From Phycisphaeraceae bacterium (lineage in GTDB: Bacteria > Planctomycetota > Phycisphaerae > Phycisphaerales > Phycisphaeraceae), in contig JAESSU010000524.1 of NCBI GenBank assembly GCA_016763955.1, positions 1-7,148 on the forward strand: a stretch of 7,148 bases of DNA. The letters are read 5' to 3'. A program made the translations under genes and the position numbers. Within the stretch, counting starts at the first letter, position 1; each line of letters opens with the position of its first letter. Below are positions 1 through 7,044 of this stretch, one piece after another. The notes beneath the pieces are model-generated. The model saw nothing but the letters and a program-made list of their open reading frames with translations. It was not told where the DNA came from and searched no databases.

Positions 1-13
1 CCCGGAAGCTCCC

Positions 14-92
14 CCGGAAGTTTAAGGCAACCGCCGCACAATCCGGCACTCCCCCGCAAGTCCGGAAGTTGAAGGCAACACCTGCACAATCC
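14..92. repeat. Degenerate direct repeat, two copies, period 48
   Basis: Positions 14-44 and 62-92 align over 31 bases with 27 identities; both begin CCGGAAGTT and end GCACAATCC. A shorter similarity continues to the left (CCCGGAAG at 1-8 against CCCGCAAG at 53-60) but needs a 4-base gap. One plus-strand frame is open from the left edge to a TAG at 123-125 and would read the units as 16-residue repeats (RKFKATAAQS.., RKLKATPAQS..). Two minus-strand frames are also open, one starting at an ATG at 128-126 behind AGGA. The non-triplet gap argues against coding. This is either a repetitive intergenic element or the edge of a repeat-containing gene outside the window. Confidence 0.55.
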
Positions 93-216
93 AGAACGTC
101 CTGGAAACGCACCACCATCAGCTAGCATCCCGAATCCTGTAGAACATCTCCAATCAAACGGTTGGTTTGCCCCGTCGATTCTGGCGAAGCCCCCCAGAAA
201 AAGATAAGTAATTTTC

Positions 217-245
217 TTGACATCTAGGTTGGGCACGGCTAAGAT
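217..245 (+). promoter_or_regulatory. Sigma70-type promoter of the LacI-family gene
   Basis: A perfect TTGACA lies at 217-222, followed by a 17-base spacer and TAAGAT at 240-245 (4 of 6 matches to TATAAT). Transcription would start near 252, giving a leader of about 35 bases before the ATG at 287. The box match and spacing are seen directly; promoter activity is inferred. Confidence 0.6.
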
Positions 246-267
246 TTAGTGCAACTTCAAAAATAGG

Positions 268-279
268 TTTCGCGCGAAA
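268..279. promoter_or_regulatory. Perfect 12-bp palindrome, candidate LacI-type operator
   Basis: TTTCGCGCGAAA is its own reverse complement and sits between the predicted transcription start and the start codon of the LacI-family gene. LacI-family operators are typically palindromes with a central CG, so this is a natural autoregulatory site. Occupancy here would block early transcription. The assignment is from position and symmetry only. Confidence 0.45.
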
Positions 280-286
280 TCACGTT

Positions 287-1387
287 ATGACACAGATCAA
301 TACCCCCAATCAAGCCGTGACCATGCAAGACGTTGCGAATCGTCTAGGTGTGTCGCATACCACAATTTCCCAAGTTCTTCGGGGCGTTGGGCGTATCAGT
401 GAGGAGCGGCAGCATGAAATTCGCCGGGTGGTTCAGGAAATGGGATATCACCCTCATGTGGGCGCTCAACTGTTAAGCCGCAAGAAAACCGGGCAACTCG
501 GTTTGATCATCAGCCAATCCTTGGATATTGCTTTGGAAAGCGGGTTTTTCGGGCCTATTCTTGGGAATTTTATCAGTGCCTGTCAGGAAGAGGGACAATC
601 CTATGACATCGAAGTGGTTTCTCTGGATGAAGCTCAACCCTTTGAGCCGCCCCGGCAACTGACAGGCCAACTGGTGGACGGGACCCTCATTGCTGGCGGA
701 CTTCGTCCTGCTTTGGCGGACTGGTTAAGGACTCAGAATCGGCCATGGGTCTGCATTGATGATGAAGCTCCTTACAGTGTCCATTCTCTGCTTGATGACG
801 GCGTTTACCAGGCAGTTCAGCATCTGGCAGCTCTGGGTCATCGACGCATCGCGTTTATGGGCGGCCCCATGAAATACCGAAGCCATCGATTGATGCGAGA
901 CGGCTTTGACCGTGCGGTGTTGGATTTTCGTCTGAACCCTTCAGATTCAGGCCACGACTGGGCTTGGCAAAGCGATGATGGTGCTTTTTCTCCAGCGATG
1001 ATTCGTCAGGCCAGAGACCATATCCAATCGCTTCTGGACCTGCCTGAGCCTCCGACCGCCTTTGTTTGCATTGCCACGCGAATCGCACGGCTGGTGATTC
1101 ATCTGGCAACAGCGAAGGGATTAACCGTTCCGGAGCATTTAAGCGTGATTGCCGTCGGCACCGCTCAGCACGCCGAAATGGGATTCCCGATGCTTTCAGC
1201 GATTGAGCCTGATTATCCTGCCATGGTGGAACAGGCGGTCCTGATGTTGCGTCGGTTGATCGCGGGTCGTTTGCCACAAATCCCGAATCAAACGGTCAAG
1301 CCCCATCTGGTCATGCGTGAAACCGTGTGTGCACCGGTTTATGAACCAAGTGTCCCCCGGGGGGGGGCGTTGAAAACAGAGACCTGA
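287..1387 (+). CDS. LacI/GalR-family transcriptional regulator
   Basis: This 366-residue protein is a typical one-component sugar-responsive repressor acting on DNA in the cytoplasm. Residues about 12-60 form the N-terminal helix-turn-helix (VTMQDVANRLGVSHTTISQV, then ISEERQHEIRRVVQEMGYHPH), which matches the LacI pattern closely. The hinge follows (GAQLLSRKKTGQLGLI). The rest is a periplasmic-binding-protein-like effector domain with the usual GHRRIAFMGG segment near residue 185 and the late LSVIAVG...LSAIEPDYPAMVEQAVLMLRRLI segment; it ends with the family-like PHLVMRETV. Length is only slightly above the usual 330-350. No clear Shine-Dalgarno precedes ATG 287; an internal ATG at 323 is possible but would trim the domain start. 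A G9 run at 1359-1367 lies in the last ten codons: losing one G gives an immediate stop, gaining one adds a short new tail. The effector is unknown; the neighbouring hydrolase suggests a plant- or algal-sugar ligand. Confidence 0.93.
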   Translation: MTQINTPNQAVTMQDVANRLGVSHTTISQVLRGVGRISEERQHEIRRVVQEMGYHPHVGAQLLSRKKTGQLGLIISQSLDIALESGFFGPILGNFISACQEEGQSYDIEVVSLDEAQPFEPPRQLTGQLVDGTLIAGGLRPALADWLRTQNRPWVCIDDEAPYSVHSLLDDGVYQAVQHLAALGHRRIAFMGGPMKYRSHRLMRDGFDRAVLDFRLNPSDSGHDWAWQSDDGAFSPAMIRQARDHIQSLLDLPEPPTAFVCIATRIARLVIHLATAKGLTVPEHLSVIAVGTAQHAEMGFPMLSAIEPDYPAMVEQAVLMLRRLIAGRLPQIPNQTVKPHLVMRETVCAPVYEPSVPRGGALKTET

Positions 1388-1400
1388 ACAAGTGAAAGAA

Positions 1401-2229
1401 ATGGACCCAAAACATGCCCCCTCATTCCAAGGAGCCTTTCAGACGAAAAGAAAAAAATTTAACGCTTTTACGCTAATCGAGCTTTTAGTTGTAATTAGCA
1501 TTATTTCTATTTTGATTGCCATTTTATTGCCTGCCCTTGCCAAAGCCAGGCAAGCTGCCAGAGCCATTCAATGTGCTGCCAAACTTCATCAGCTTGCCTT
1601 GGTGCTTGTGACGTATGAAAGTGACAGCGATGAATATTTTCCCATCAACGACCCTGGAACTTCAGGGAGACAGCATTGGGATGATCGCCTTGGCTCTTAT
1701 GATGGACGTAATTTATCGCTTGCTCAAAAGAAGGCGAATGGACTTCTCGCAGCAGGGAATTCCAATGCGATGTATCTGTGTCCCGCAGACCAGATTGGCC
1801 CTGCGACCACGACGAGGCTTCGGCGGACTTATTCACCCACATGGGGACAGCCAACCGCCACCAGCTCAACTATTCATCGAGGGATTGTGAGCCGAAAGGA
1901 TGATACCAAGAGCTGGTCTCAGAATACCATTTCAATGACAAAACCTTCAGAAACACTGGTGATCGGGGGAAATGCCACATGCACAAAACATGCTGGGATT
2001 CTGGAATTTTAACGCCATGTTCACGGTGACTGTCAGCCAGAGATATGTATCAAAAGACTTGAATTATTGGGTTCACGGGTTTAACCGTTCCAATTGGCTG
2101 TTTGCAGATAGCCATGTCCAAATGACGGGCTTTGCCGATACGCTGACAGGTGCTTCCCCTGCACTTGATCCCGCAACGGTGGGTTGGGGAAGTAATATGA
2201 CCAATACACGATGGGATACATGGAAGTAG
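1401..2229 (+). pseudogene. Prepilin-like (AFTLIEL) protein, frameshifted
   Basis: The first part (start ATG 1401, or GTG 1392) has a basic leader, the type IV prepilin processing motif KKFNA/FTLIELLVVISI with Ala at -1 and Glu at +5, a hydrophobic helix to about residue 40, and then ALAKARQAARAIQCAAKLHQLALVL, typical of the pseudopilin-like proteins abundant in planctomycetes and lentisphaeres. This frame stops at 2010-2012. The rest of the family lies in the next frame (1972-2229), ending with HGFNRSNWLFADSHVQ, a variant of the C-terminal H-x9-DG motif (spacing one longer, Gly replaced by Ser). Removing one G from the G5 run at 1965-1969 joins them as ..SETLVIGEMPHAQN.., 275 codons from ATG 1401 (278 from GTG 1392) and a normal family length. 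The gene starts within 14 bases of the regulator's stop, so the two are probably co-transcribed. It is a true mutation, a sequencing error or a phase-variable site. The role is probably surface or secretion-associated and is not known for certain. Confidence 0.85.
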
Positions 2230-2306
2230 TCATTATTACGCCATAATTTTTGAAATGCCAGTAAGGTCTTGTTTGGCAGGTAAGAAGCGGGGATATCTTC
2301 ACAGAT

Positions 2307-2336
2307 TGAACCATGCGCCAGGTGGCTATCGGTTCA
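2307..2336. promoter_or_regulatory. 30-bp imperfect dyad upstream of hydrolase gene
   Basis: TGAACC at 2307-2312 is the exact inverse of GGTTCA at 2331-2336. Between them, centred on the same axis, GCCA (2317-2320) mirrors TGGC (2323-2326) around GG; 10 of 15 half-site positions pair. The two-base centre makes an RNA hairpin poor, so a protein-binding DNA dyad is more likely. It lies 43 bases before ATG 2380 and could be an operator for the neighbouring LacI-family protein, but it does not resemble the palindrome at 268-279. Confidence 0.35.
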
Positions 2337-2445
2337 TACATTGTTTTTTAGATTACAAATAGAAAAGGTAGATTTGTTTATGTCACAGTGGGAATTGTTT
2401 TTTAATAGAGTTCGATTTTTCAAGGCATACAATCTATCTACCAAG

Positions 2446-5160
2446 ATGAGATCATCAGGTTTTTGTTGCTTGGTCACTTTGCTGGCAATACTGATCTTTG
2501 GATTGGGAAATACTGCCGTCATGGCGAAAGAGATTGCGAAGTCAAAATCCCGGGGCATTCTCCTTGAAGGCGATCCGATGCAGGCTTCGGAATCTTCCTC
2601 GCAGAAAGAACAGACAAACGAAAAACATTTCTGGATCAAACCCGCTCGCGGCCTTGAAGCTTTTGTGCGTATTGATGCAAGTAAAACCTTAGGCCCGATC
2701 AATCGCCATATTTTCGGGGCTGGTCTTTTGCGTCCCCCGATGGATCAAACGAAAAACAAAGTCAAAGCCCGTCAGTCGGCACGCTCTTTTGGGCCAAAAG
2801 CGATTGAAGCGTCCAAGGCTATTCTTGCTGGCAGCAGTGTACGCATCTGGCTGCTTAACAATACAAGGACCTATCCTGACTATAACAAATGGTGGATAGA
2901 CTTTGTTGAGCGTGTCAAACCTTCACGGTCTTACATTTTTACCCCTATCAGCCATGCGGACGCATTGATTCGATACACCAGCGAGAAAGACAATAATCTC
3001 TATCCACAGCAACAACCCTATGCTTGTGCTGCGCGTGTGCGTCAGATGAATAAAACCGCGTACCCGGGGCATCCCAATGGCCTCGGTATTCAATACTGGG
3101 AATTATGGAACGAGCCTCGATTTCGTCAAAACGGGGGTTGGGATCCCATTGAATACGCACGTTACTGTATTGATGCTGCTCGACGCATGAAGCAAGTTGA
3201 TCCGACCCTTAAAATTGGCTCTCCTATTCATGGCGATGTTCGCGACCAATGGAATCAAACGATGCTCGCCTATCTGGGCAAACATGGGACCCAAGAAATA
3301 GACTTCATCGTCAACCATTATTACGACACCAAGTGGACTCGCCAATGGGATATCTATGGCAGCTATCTTGGCAGAGTAGGCTATAGCTCGGAGATTCGTC
3401 AACGTGTCCAGCGTGATCGCCAAGCCATCGAACGCGTCAGTGGTGGCAAATGGAAACTGACCAGCTCTGAATGGAACACCCATCCGAGGCGATACGATTG
3501 GCCCGGTGAAACGACCCATGATCTGGCGGTGGCGTTGTTTCAGGCATCGACCTTGCAAGCGTTTGTGGAAGAAGGCTTAGATGCCGCTCAGGTGTTCATG
3601 CTTCGCAATCGCACCATGGGGTTGTTCGACTTCGCCAACGGCAGCAATGATGATGACAATGCGGACTTGAAAATTTGGCCGACTTATGAAGTCTTCAAGC
3701 TCTATGCCAGCTACTACACAGGCCAGGTTCTTACAGATAAAACCACCAGTCCCACCTTTATCTGGAATTGGCATACGCCCCAAAGCACGCGTACCGATTT
3801 TCGTAGCAATTTCCGGGGGGGGGACCTTGAGTCTCGCCATGTGCCATACGTCGATGTGATTGCTTCGCGCAAGGACAAGAAAAATGTCACGCTCATGGTT
3901 GTGAACAAACACCCCGATCAAACCATTTATCTCAATGTCGCACTGGAGGGCGTGGGTGAACCGACGTCCATTGAAATGACCACGCTGACCGGCAAAGACA
4001 AGGAAGCTGCCGAAGCTGACTTGATTAAAACGCAGCCCGCGGTCGAGGATCCGTTGGTGATTGCGTTGCCTCCCCATAGTTTTTCCGCGATCCGTATAAA
4101 ACTCAGCGAGCTGGACATGTCAAAAAACCAACAGGCCACAAAGCTGCTGAGGTTTATCAAAAAATGGCGTGTCGGAAAGTTAATCACAGCCACCAATCCC
4201 GCTGATCATGGGCTTGCGGAGGATCTTTCCCTAGCCGTGATCGCGGAGCCCAAAACCATTGAACTCAAAGCGGATCGCACCGGCTATGTCAATCTTTCGA
4301 CTCCTTTGAAAATCAGTCGTGAAGCGTTGAAGAAAGCCTCTCAAGCGGTGGCGACAAGTTGGGTCTTCAGCCCGGTGCAACAAAAGCTTGTCCTTGGCCT
4401 TGGTCTGGACTTCTGGGGCGTTCTCTATGTCAACGGGCAACCTGTGTTGCGTGTGACGGATCGAAAAGGTTCGCCACAGCCCAATACCCACCGCGTGAAG
4501 ACCTCCTTTCACGTTGGCTGGAATCGACTGGACGTGCGTGTGGCCAGTGGATCGGGGGGGATGGGATTTTGGCTGGCGATTGAAAATAATGGCGATCTGT
4601 TATTCAATGACAGCGAGAAGAAACCAGTTTGGCCTGTGTCATGGCATATCACCTCAGACCAGAGCGGCTATGTGAGTAAAAAAAAAAGCAAACAAAATAA
4701 AGCACAACCAGACGCTTCAGAAATAGCGTTGTCTGGGGCGTTTTTAAATCGTGCATTTATCCATTGGCCGACCAGTCCGCTTCCGCAAAGGGTTTTGCCG
4801 CGTGACCTGGCAGTCCGGTTTGTTTTGCCTGGGGCGATCTGTGACCGTGCTGGGCGCGTGTGGATTCGTCCGGTTCTGGAATCCTGGGACAGGTCTTTTC
4901 TCACCTACAACCATCAGCCCAAGCTGGGTAAACCCATTGCCCTGAAGCCGTCTGTTGTGGCTCAGTCCCAATGGGTGTTTGAAAGTCCCGCGGCGATTCC
5001 CTTGATTCGCCGTTGGTTGCGTCAGCCATCGTTGAATTATGGTCTTGCAGTTGAAAGCGATGTGGAAAACTTAGCGGTATTCCACCGCGACAATGTTCCT
5101 CGTCTTGAACTGCGTCTTGAAATTCGTAAAAAAAGAAAACGGTCAAAAAAACGTCAATAG
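2446..5160 (+). CDS. Secreted GH51/GH39-like glycoside hydrolase with DNRLRE domain
   Basis: Counting from ATG 2446 the product has 904 residues. Residues 1-27 form a clean signal peptide (MRSSG, FCCLVTLLAILIFGLG, cleavage after AVMA). ATG 2380 is an alternative start with a weak AAGG but adds 22 residues before the signal. Residues about 70-420 form a clan GH-A barrel: YWELWNEP gives acid/base Glu223, NHYY lies near 291, and TSSEWN gives nucleophile Glu342. The 119-residue spacing and the EWN motif fit GH51 arabinofuranosidases. The usual GH51 N-terminal PGG motif is absent, so GH39 or a new GH-A family is possible. Residues about 465-553 are the beta-sandwich that follows GH51 barrels (ASRKDKKNVTLMVVNKHP .. 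LPPHSFSAIRI). Residues about 635-720 look galactose-binding-like (FWGVLYVNGQPV..GWNRLDVRVASG). Residues about 762-894 match DNRLRE/CBM96 (LTYNHQP, LNYGLAVES, PRLELRLE). The tail RKKRKRSKKRQ is strongly basic. An A10 run (4678-4687) and G9 (3815-3823) and G7 (4554-4560) runs lie in frame. It probably releases sugars from hemicellulose or algal glycans outside the cytoplasm. Confidence 0.88.
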   Translation: MRSSGFCCLVTLLAILIFGLGNTAVMAKEIAKSKSRGILLEGDPMQASESSSQKEQTNEKHFWIKPARGLEAFVRIDASKTLGPINRHIFGAGLLRPPMDQTKNKVKARQSARSFGPKAIEASKAILAGSSVRIWLLNNTRTYPDYNKWWIDFVERVKPSRSYIFTPISHADALIRYTSEKDNNLYPQQQPYACAARVRQMNKTAYPGHPNGLGIQYWELWNEPRFRQNGGWDPIEYARYCIDAARRMKQVDPTLKIGSPIHGDVRDQWNQTMLAYLGKHGTQEIDFIVNHYYDTKWTRQWDIYGSYLGRVGYSSEIRQRVQRDRQAIERVSGGKWKLTSSEWNTHPRRYDWPGETTHDLAVALFQASTLQAFVEEGLDAAQVFMLRNRTMGLFDFANGSNDDDNADLKIWPTYEVFKLYASYYTGQVLTDKTTSPTFIWNWHTPQSTRTDFRSNFRGGDLESRHVPYVDVIASRKDKKNVTLMVVNKHPDQTIYLNVALEGVGEPTSIEMTTLTGKDKEAAEADLIKTQPAVEDPLVIALPPHSFSAIRIKLSELDMSKNQQATKLLRFIKKWRVGKLITATNPADHGLAEDLSLAVIAEPKTIELKADRTGYVNLSTPLKISREALKKASQAVATSWVFSPVQQKLVLGLGLDFWGVLYVNGQPVLRVTDRKGSPQPNTHRVKTSFHVGWNRLDVRVASGSGGMGFWLAIENNGDLLFNDSEKKPVWPVSWHITSDQSGYVSKKKSKQNKAQPDASEIALSGAFLNRAFIHWPTSPLPQRVLPRDLAVRFVLPGAICDRAGRVWIRPVLESWDRSFLTYNHQPKLGKPIALKPSVVAQSQWVFESPAAIPLIRRWLRQPSLNYGLAVESDVENLAVFHRDNVPRLELRLEIRKKRKRSKKRQ

Positions 5161-5266
5161 TGCCTCACACGCACTAAACTTCCAAGGCCAAACGATTGGT
5201 TTTTGTTGCGATGACTGCATCAAGCCCTTTAATGCGAATCCTGAAAAATATGCCGCGGCCCTGTTG

Positions 5267-5275
<9 letters not shown>
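5093..5275 (+). pseudogene. YHS-like cysteine-domain remnant
   Basis: Residues from about 16 on (NGQKNVNSASHALNFQGQ, then TIGFCCDDCIKPFNANPEKYAAAL) match the second half of YHS-type metal-binding domains, whose pattern is CPV-x-G..Y-x-G-x-x-x-x-FCC-x-x-C..F..dPekY. The first conserved CP is missing: where it is expected the frame reads KKENG, inside the 3' end of the hydrolase gene in another frame. The only ATG (5093) gives 60 residues, and its first 20 are just an out-of-frame reading of the hydrolase tail. A normal YHS protein would have its own upstream start, so I read this as the 3' half of a gene fused by deletion to the hydrolase end near 5125-5140. It could still be translated by coupling or by slippage in the A7 runs there. 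Its last 9 bases overlap the convergent folP remnant. Confidence 0.5.
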
Positions 5276-5984
<709 letters not shown>

Positions 5985-6132
5985 GTCACCTTGCCGGGGA
6001 CGAAACAGTGCGAGACGATGCGACTCCCTGCGGTCATTTACAGGATGAACGCTCAGGCACCGATATTCATAAGTCGTTAAATAGTCGAAAGAAATGCGAT
6101 GTTTTGCGAGGTAGTGCCAAGCAATTCCAAAA

Positions 6133-6205
<73 letters not shown>

Positions 6206-6236
6206 GTGCCAACGTGACTTCTCACGCGCAGTGCGC

Positions 6237-6264
6237 ATTTTAGTGGATCGCATACACATGTCAA
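6237..6264 (-). promoter_or_regulatory. Promoter of tRNA-Lys
   Basis: On the minus strand, TTGACA (6264-6259) is followed by a 16-base spacer and TAAAAT (6242-6237, 5 of 6 to consensus). Transcription would begin near 6230, about 25 bases before the mature tRNA. The segment after the -10 box is GC-rich (GCGCACTGCGCG), the kind of discriminator expected at stringently controlled stable-RNA promoters, and it includes an 11-bp dyad (6226-6236). Confidence 0.75.
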
Positions 6265-6269
6265 ACTGA

Positions 6270-6282
6270 TGATTGACAATCA
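6270..6282. promoter_or_regulatory. 13-bp perfect dyad upstream of tRNA-Lys promoter
   Basis: TGATTG and CAATCA are exact inverse halves around a single A. The dyad starts 6 bases upstream of the tRNA -35 box, a usual place for an activator or repressor site. No known regulator motif is claimed. Confidence 0.3.
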
Positions 6283-6297
6283 AGTGATCAGAGTAGG

Positions 6298-6311
6298 TTC
6301 ATTCGAATGAA
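6298..6311. promoter_or_regulatory. 14-bp perfect palindrome
   Basis: TTCATTCGAATGAA equals its own reverse complement. It lies 34 bases upstream of the tRNA-Lys -35 box on the minus strand, beyond the 13-bp dyad. It could be a protein-binding site; its owner is not evident. Confidence 0.35.
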
Positions 6312-6395
6312 GGGGATTATACGAATCGCGTCTATTTTGTGCGCGTCGGACGATTCATAAACCTTGGTAGCAATTACATTCGCCAGGTCAGTCAC

Positions 6396-6414
6396 GCACG
6401 AGTTTTAATCGTGC
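6396..6414. other. Small stem-loop
   Basis: GCACGA (6396-6401) pairs with TCGTGC (6409-6414) across a 7-base loop. It lies about 30 bases beyond the stop of the minus-strand small ORF (6443), so it could close that transcript, but no T-run follows on either strand. It also sits between the two halves of a split repeat that matches sequence at 5978-6003. Confidence 0.3.
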
Positions 6415-6442
6415 TGGGGATGAGTTGACCGGGGATGTAGAT

Positions 6443-6640
6443 TTATCGTTGGACATCAGAATTGGCACGACATGCCTGCCTGACGAACGCAGCGATTTCG
6501 GACTCGGTGGGGGGTGGGAAATAATCATCGATCCCGTCAGTGGTTAGGGATGAACCGGGGGTAAAACCTAGTGCGAACCAAGCTAGGCTAAGGAATAGGG
6601 CCATGAATCCCAGGGTGCGTTGCCATTGTTGTGTGGACAT
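6443..6640 (-). CDS. Hypothetical small membrane or exported protein
   Basis: This is a 65-residue ORF I do not recognise. The ATG (6640-6638) is preceded by GGAAG six bases upstream, a usable Shine-Dalgarno and better than those of the main genes. The N-terminus MSTQQWQRT leads into a hydrophobic stretch, LGFMALFLSLAWFALGF (residues about 10-26), which could be a signal anchor or an uncleaved signal peptide. The rest is hydrophilic, with an acidic, proline-containing segment (DGIDDYFPPPTESEIAAF) and one Cys (RQACRAN). No operon partner is visible: tRNA-Lys lies downstream on the same strand with its own promoter. No convincing promoter of its own was found. The Shine-Dalgarno plus membrane segment favours a real gene over chance, but not strongly. 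Confidence 0.45.
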   Translation of the reverse strand: MSTQQWQRTLGFMALFLSLAWFALGFTPGSSLTTDGIDDYFPPPTESEIAAFVRQACRANSDVQR

Positions 6641-6785
6641 GGACAGCTTCCGTTTTTAGACTCGCATGCAGTTAAGCAATCAGAAGCATGTGCGTCGGTA
6701 TTCTATGGGTCAATATTCTGTCACGAAACAAGAATTTTTACGTCATTAGTACTGTTGTGAGGCTAATTTACTTCAAATATTTCAT

Positions 6786-6815
6786 CATGCAGTCTCAACT
6801 GCATGAGACTGCATG
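6786..6815. other. Perfect 12-bp-stem hairpin with alternative pairing
   Basis: CATGCAGTCTCA (6786-6797) pairs perfectly with TGAGACTGCATG (6804-6815) around the loop ACTGCA (6798-6803). The left arm contains ATGCAGT (6787-6793), and its partner ACTGCAT occurs twice (6798-6804 and 6808-6814), so a second hairpin with a 7-bp stem and a 4-base loop (CTCA) competes with the first. No T-run follows, so this is not a standard terminator. It lies in a locally AT-rich stretch and covers the first codons of a weak small ORF (6787-6924). Confidence 0.6.
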
Positions 6816-6924
6816 GCAAAATAAAATGGAGGCATTAGAGGAGTTTAAGGGTGGTAATCGTTACAAGCTGACTTTTAAAAATCATAAAGGTCAGCAGTTG
6901 GCCGAATCCTATTGCCATTGGTGA
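6787..6924 (+). CDS. Weak small ORF, 45 codons
   Basis: The frame reads MQSQLHETAWQNKMEALEEF and then KGGNRYKLTFKNHKGQQLAE, ending SYCHW; an in-frame upstream ATG at 6688 would add 33 hydrophobic residues. It is hydrophilic, mixed-charge and not recognised. There is no Shine-Dalgarno before 6787, and the first ten codons are the perfect hairpin, so the peptide start may be a by-product of that structure. A second inverted repeat (GCTGAC 6867-6872, GTCAGC 6890-6895) lies inside it. I list it only because nothing else explains the stretch. Confidence 0.2.
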   Translation: MQSQLHETAWQNKMEALEEFKGGNRYKLTFKNHKGQQLAESYCHW

Positions 6925-6941
6925 TGCATCTAGCCATACTC

Positions 6942-7003
6942 GGAGGTGATTACATTTGAACTTGGATTGCCTTCATTACGGGGGTGCACGATTTTTAGTC
7001 TGA
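6942..7003 (+). other. Full-length Shine-Dalgarno plus 15-codon ORF
   Basis: GGAGGTGAT at 6942-6950 matches the bacterial anti-Shine-Dalgarno over nine bases, far better than any ribosome site before the larger genes here. Nine bases after the GGAGG core, TTG at 6956 opens a 15-codon frame (MNLDCLHYGGARFLV) ending at TGA 7001-7003. It could be a leader peptide for the gene that may begin near 7045, or a chance match. Confidence 0.25.
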
Positions 7004-7044
7004 GGGGACTGAAAGTGTGATTGAGGGATAACGGAGGAAGACGC

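Noticed and set aside
158..170. AAAC-ggttg-GTTT partial dyad upstream of the regulator promoter
   Set aside because: Only four paired bases per arm, expected by chance.
2232..2252. ATTAT/ATAAT inverted repeat followed by TTTTT after the prepilin-like gene, as a terminator
   Set aside because: The stem has only five A-T pairs, too weak for intrinsic termination.
2341..2379. TTG 2341 as the start of the hydrolase
   Set aside because: It gives an extra hydrophilic N-terminus before the signal peptide, and ATGs at 2380 and 2446 fit better.
2428..2433. TACAAT as a -10 box just before ATG 2446 (near-leaderless start)
   Set aside because: No -35 element at a workable spacing (2405-2410 reads ATAGAG).
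6273..6278. Plus-strand TTGACA as a promoter toward the right
   Set aside because: No -10-like hexamer at 16-18 bases; it is part of a dyad on the other side of the tRNA promoter.
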